Assembly (NCBI GenBank): GCA_026874595.1
Contig: CM049313.1
Coordinates: forward strand, 51,633,659 to 51,697,658
Origin: Sipunculus nudus
Taxonomy: Eukaryota > Annelida > Sipuncula > Golfingiida > Sipunculidae
Direction: 5' to 3'
DNA: 64,000 bases
A program made the translations under genes and the position numbers. The notes beneath the pieces are model-generated. The model was not told the origin of the DNA. It did no database searches and worked only from the letters and a program-made list of their open reading frames with translations. Positions 63,347 through 64,000 of the stretch are shown piece by piece. Position 1 is the stretch's first letter; each line of letters opens with the position of its first letter.

Positions 63347-64000
63347 TTATTAGCTCAGCTGACTATAAGTCATCTGAGCTATAGTCATGGTCCTTTGTCC
63401 ATCGTTTGTCCATCCATCCATTAACAGGGCACATTTTGAAACTTGGAGCTACAAATCCAAAATTTTGCATACAGTTAGATGTCCCCAAAATCTCCTACCA
63501 TGCCAAAAATTGGGTCATTAGGACTTTGTTCCTTTGAGATATTAAGGAAATACCTATGTTTTCCATTAAAAACCTATTGATACACTTCAAGACTGCCTAA
63601 TATCAAAACCACTGATCTGTTTTACATCATATTTAATATGCATATTTTTAATTCCATACATTTCCTGTGTTCAAACCAAAAATTGGTTCAGTATTACTTA
63701 ATTTATTGAAGTTATACGCCCAAACATAATGCACTTTTTAAAAAATCAGGAAATATATTTACTCACTTAACATAAGAATTGCTGAAGCTAGATACTTTTT
63801 TTTCAGGGATATAACTTTATTTAATCAAGGTCCAATTGTTTACCAAAAAGAAGATCTAAATTTTGCAATTTTTTAAAGTTATTAGCATAAATAAAAAATC
63901 AATACCTTAAATTTTGGCCACGGCACAATTTTCCCCTGTAAGCTCTGTTGATTTAATTTTCACAGCATATATACATAATTTAATTTATTAAAATCTGAAA
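63347..64000 (+). repeat. Hairpin-headed 1.65-kb repeat, runs off the window
   Basis: Starts TTATTAGCTCAGCTGACTAT with AAGTCATCTGAGCTATAG, then GGTCCTTTGTCCATCG. It aligns closely with the first 650 bp of the 12104 copy and continues past the end of the window. Confidence 0.85.

Overview
The window is nuclear DNA from an animal, probably a bivalve or other mollusc. It is AT-rich, with short GT-AG-bounded exons in long introns. Introns and spacers are full of short interspersed repeats that open with a small hairpin followed by a (TCCG)n stretch, a style common in bivalve genomes. The phylum is inferred from repeat style and gene content only. There are no bacterial-type operons, rRNA genes or CRISPR arrays.

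Layout: (1) 1-9.9 kb is mostly non-coding and repeat-rich. It holds a candidate 3'-terminal exon on + (2363-2648), a well-formed first exon of an unidentified minus-strand gene with a TATA box (5470-5581), a dispersed repeat pair, and an 845-bp terminal-inverted-repeat (TIR) element at 8160-9004 that contains a tRNA-like SINE head and a GC-rich hairpin. (2) 9.98-28.5 kb is one complete nine-exon gene on +, encoding a 750-residue WHAMM/JMY-type nucleation-promoting factor: N-terminal membrane-interaction domain, coiled coils, polyproline, two WH2 motifs, and connector/acidic tail. Its introns carry two full copies of a 1.65-kb hairpin-headed repeat, a pure (TA)96 tract, a 1.4-kb TIR element with TA target duplication, and an array of AGGTCA-type half-sites. 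(3) 28.5-35.6 kb is repeats: a (CT)n-(TA)n-(GA)n palindrome, a 1.03-kb TIR element built of palindromes, and an 842-bp solo LTR with a 4-bp target duplication. (4) 35.7-39.9 kb carries at least two exons of a secreted, cysteine-containing protein on minus. (5) 40-45.5 kb has a duplicated decayed coding fragment, a second LTR, a 140-bp MITE with 5-bp target duplication, and an inverted relative of the solo LTR. (6) 45.9-50.4 kb holds the last three exons, on minus, of a DUF4239-type membrane protein whose 5' exons are not visible. (7) 50.4-63.3 kb is the most unusual locus. A five-exon + strand gene of the SAM-domain/SAMD3-like family has a CMC (CACTA-like) DDE transposase gene with two C2H2 fingers inside its second intron, on the same strand, starting 29 bp after an exon.

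The SAMD3-like reading frame is interrupted by one in-frame TAA, and the transposase frame by a one-base shift in an A-run. A CACT-type terminus with GTTTC/GAAAC subterminal repeats starts at 50409, just upstream of the DUF4239 exons. A related CACT end lies at 38748-38761. The most economical reading, which is inference, is that 50.4 kb to beyond 63 kb is a large CACTA-type element encoding both a transposase and a SAMD3-like partner, arranged like tnpD/tnpA of maize En/Spm, and that it landed in an intron of the DUF4239 gene.
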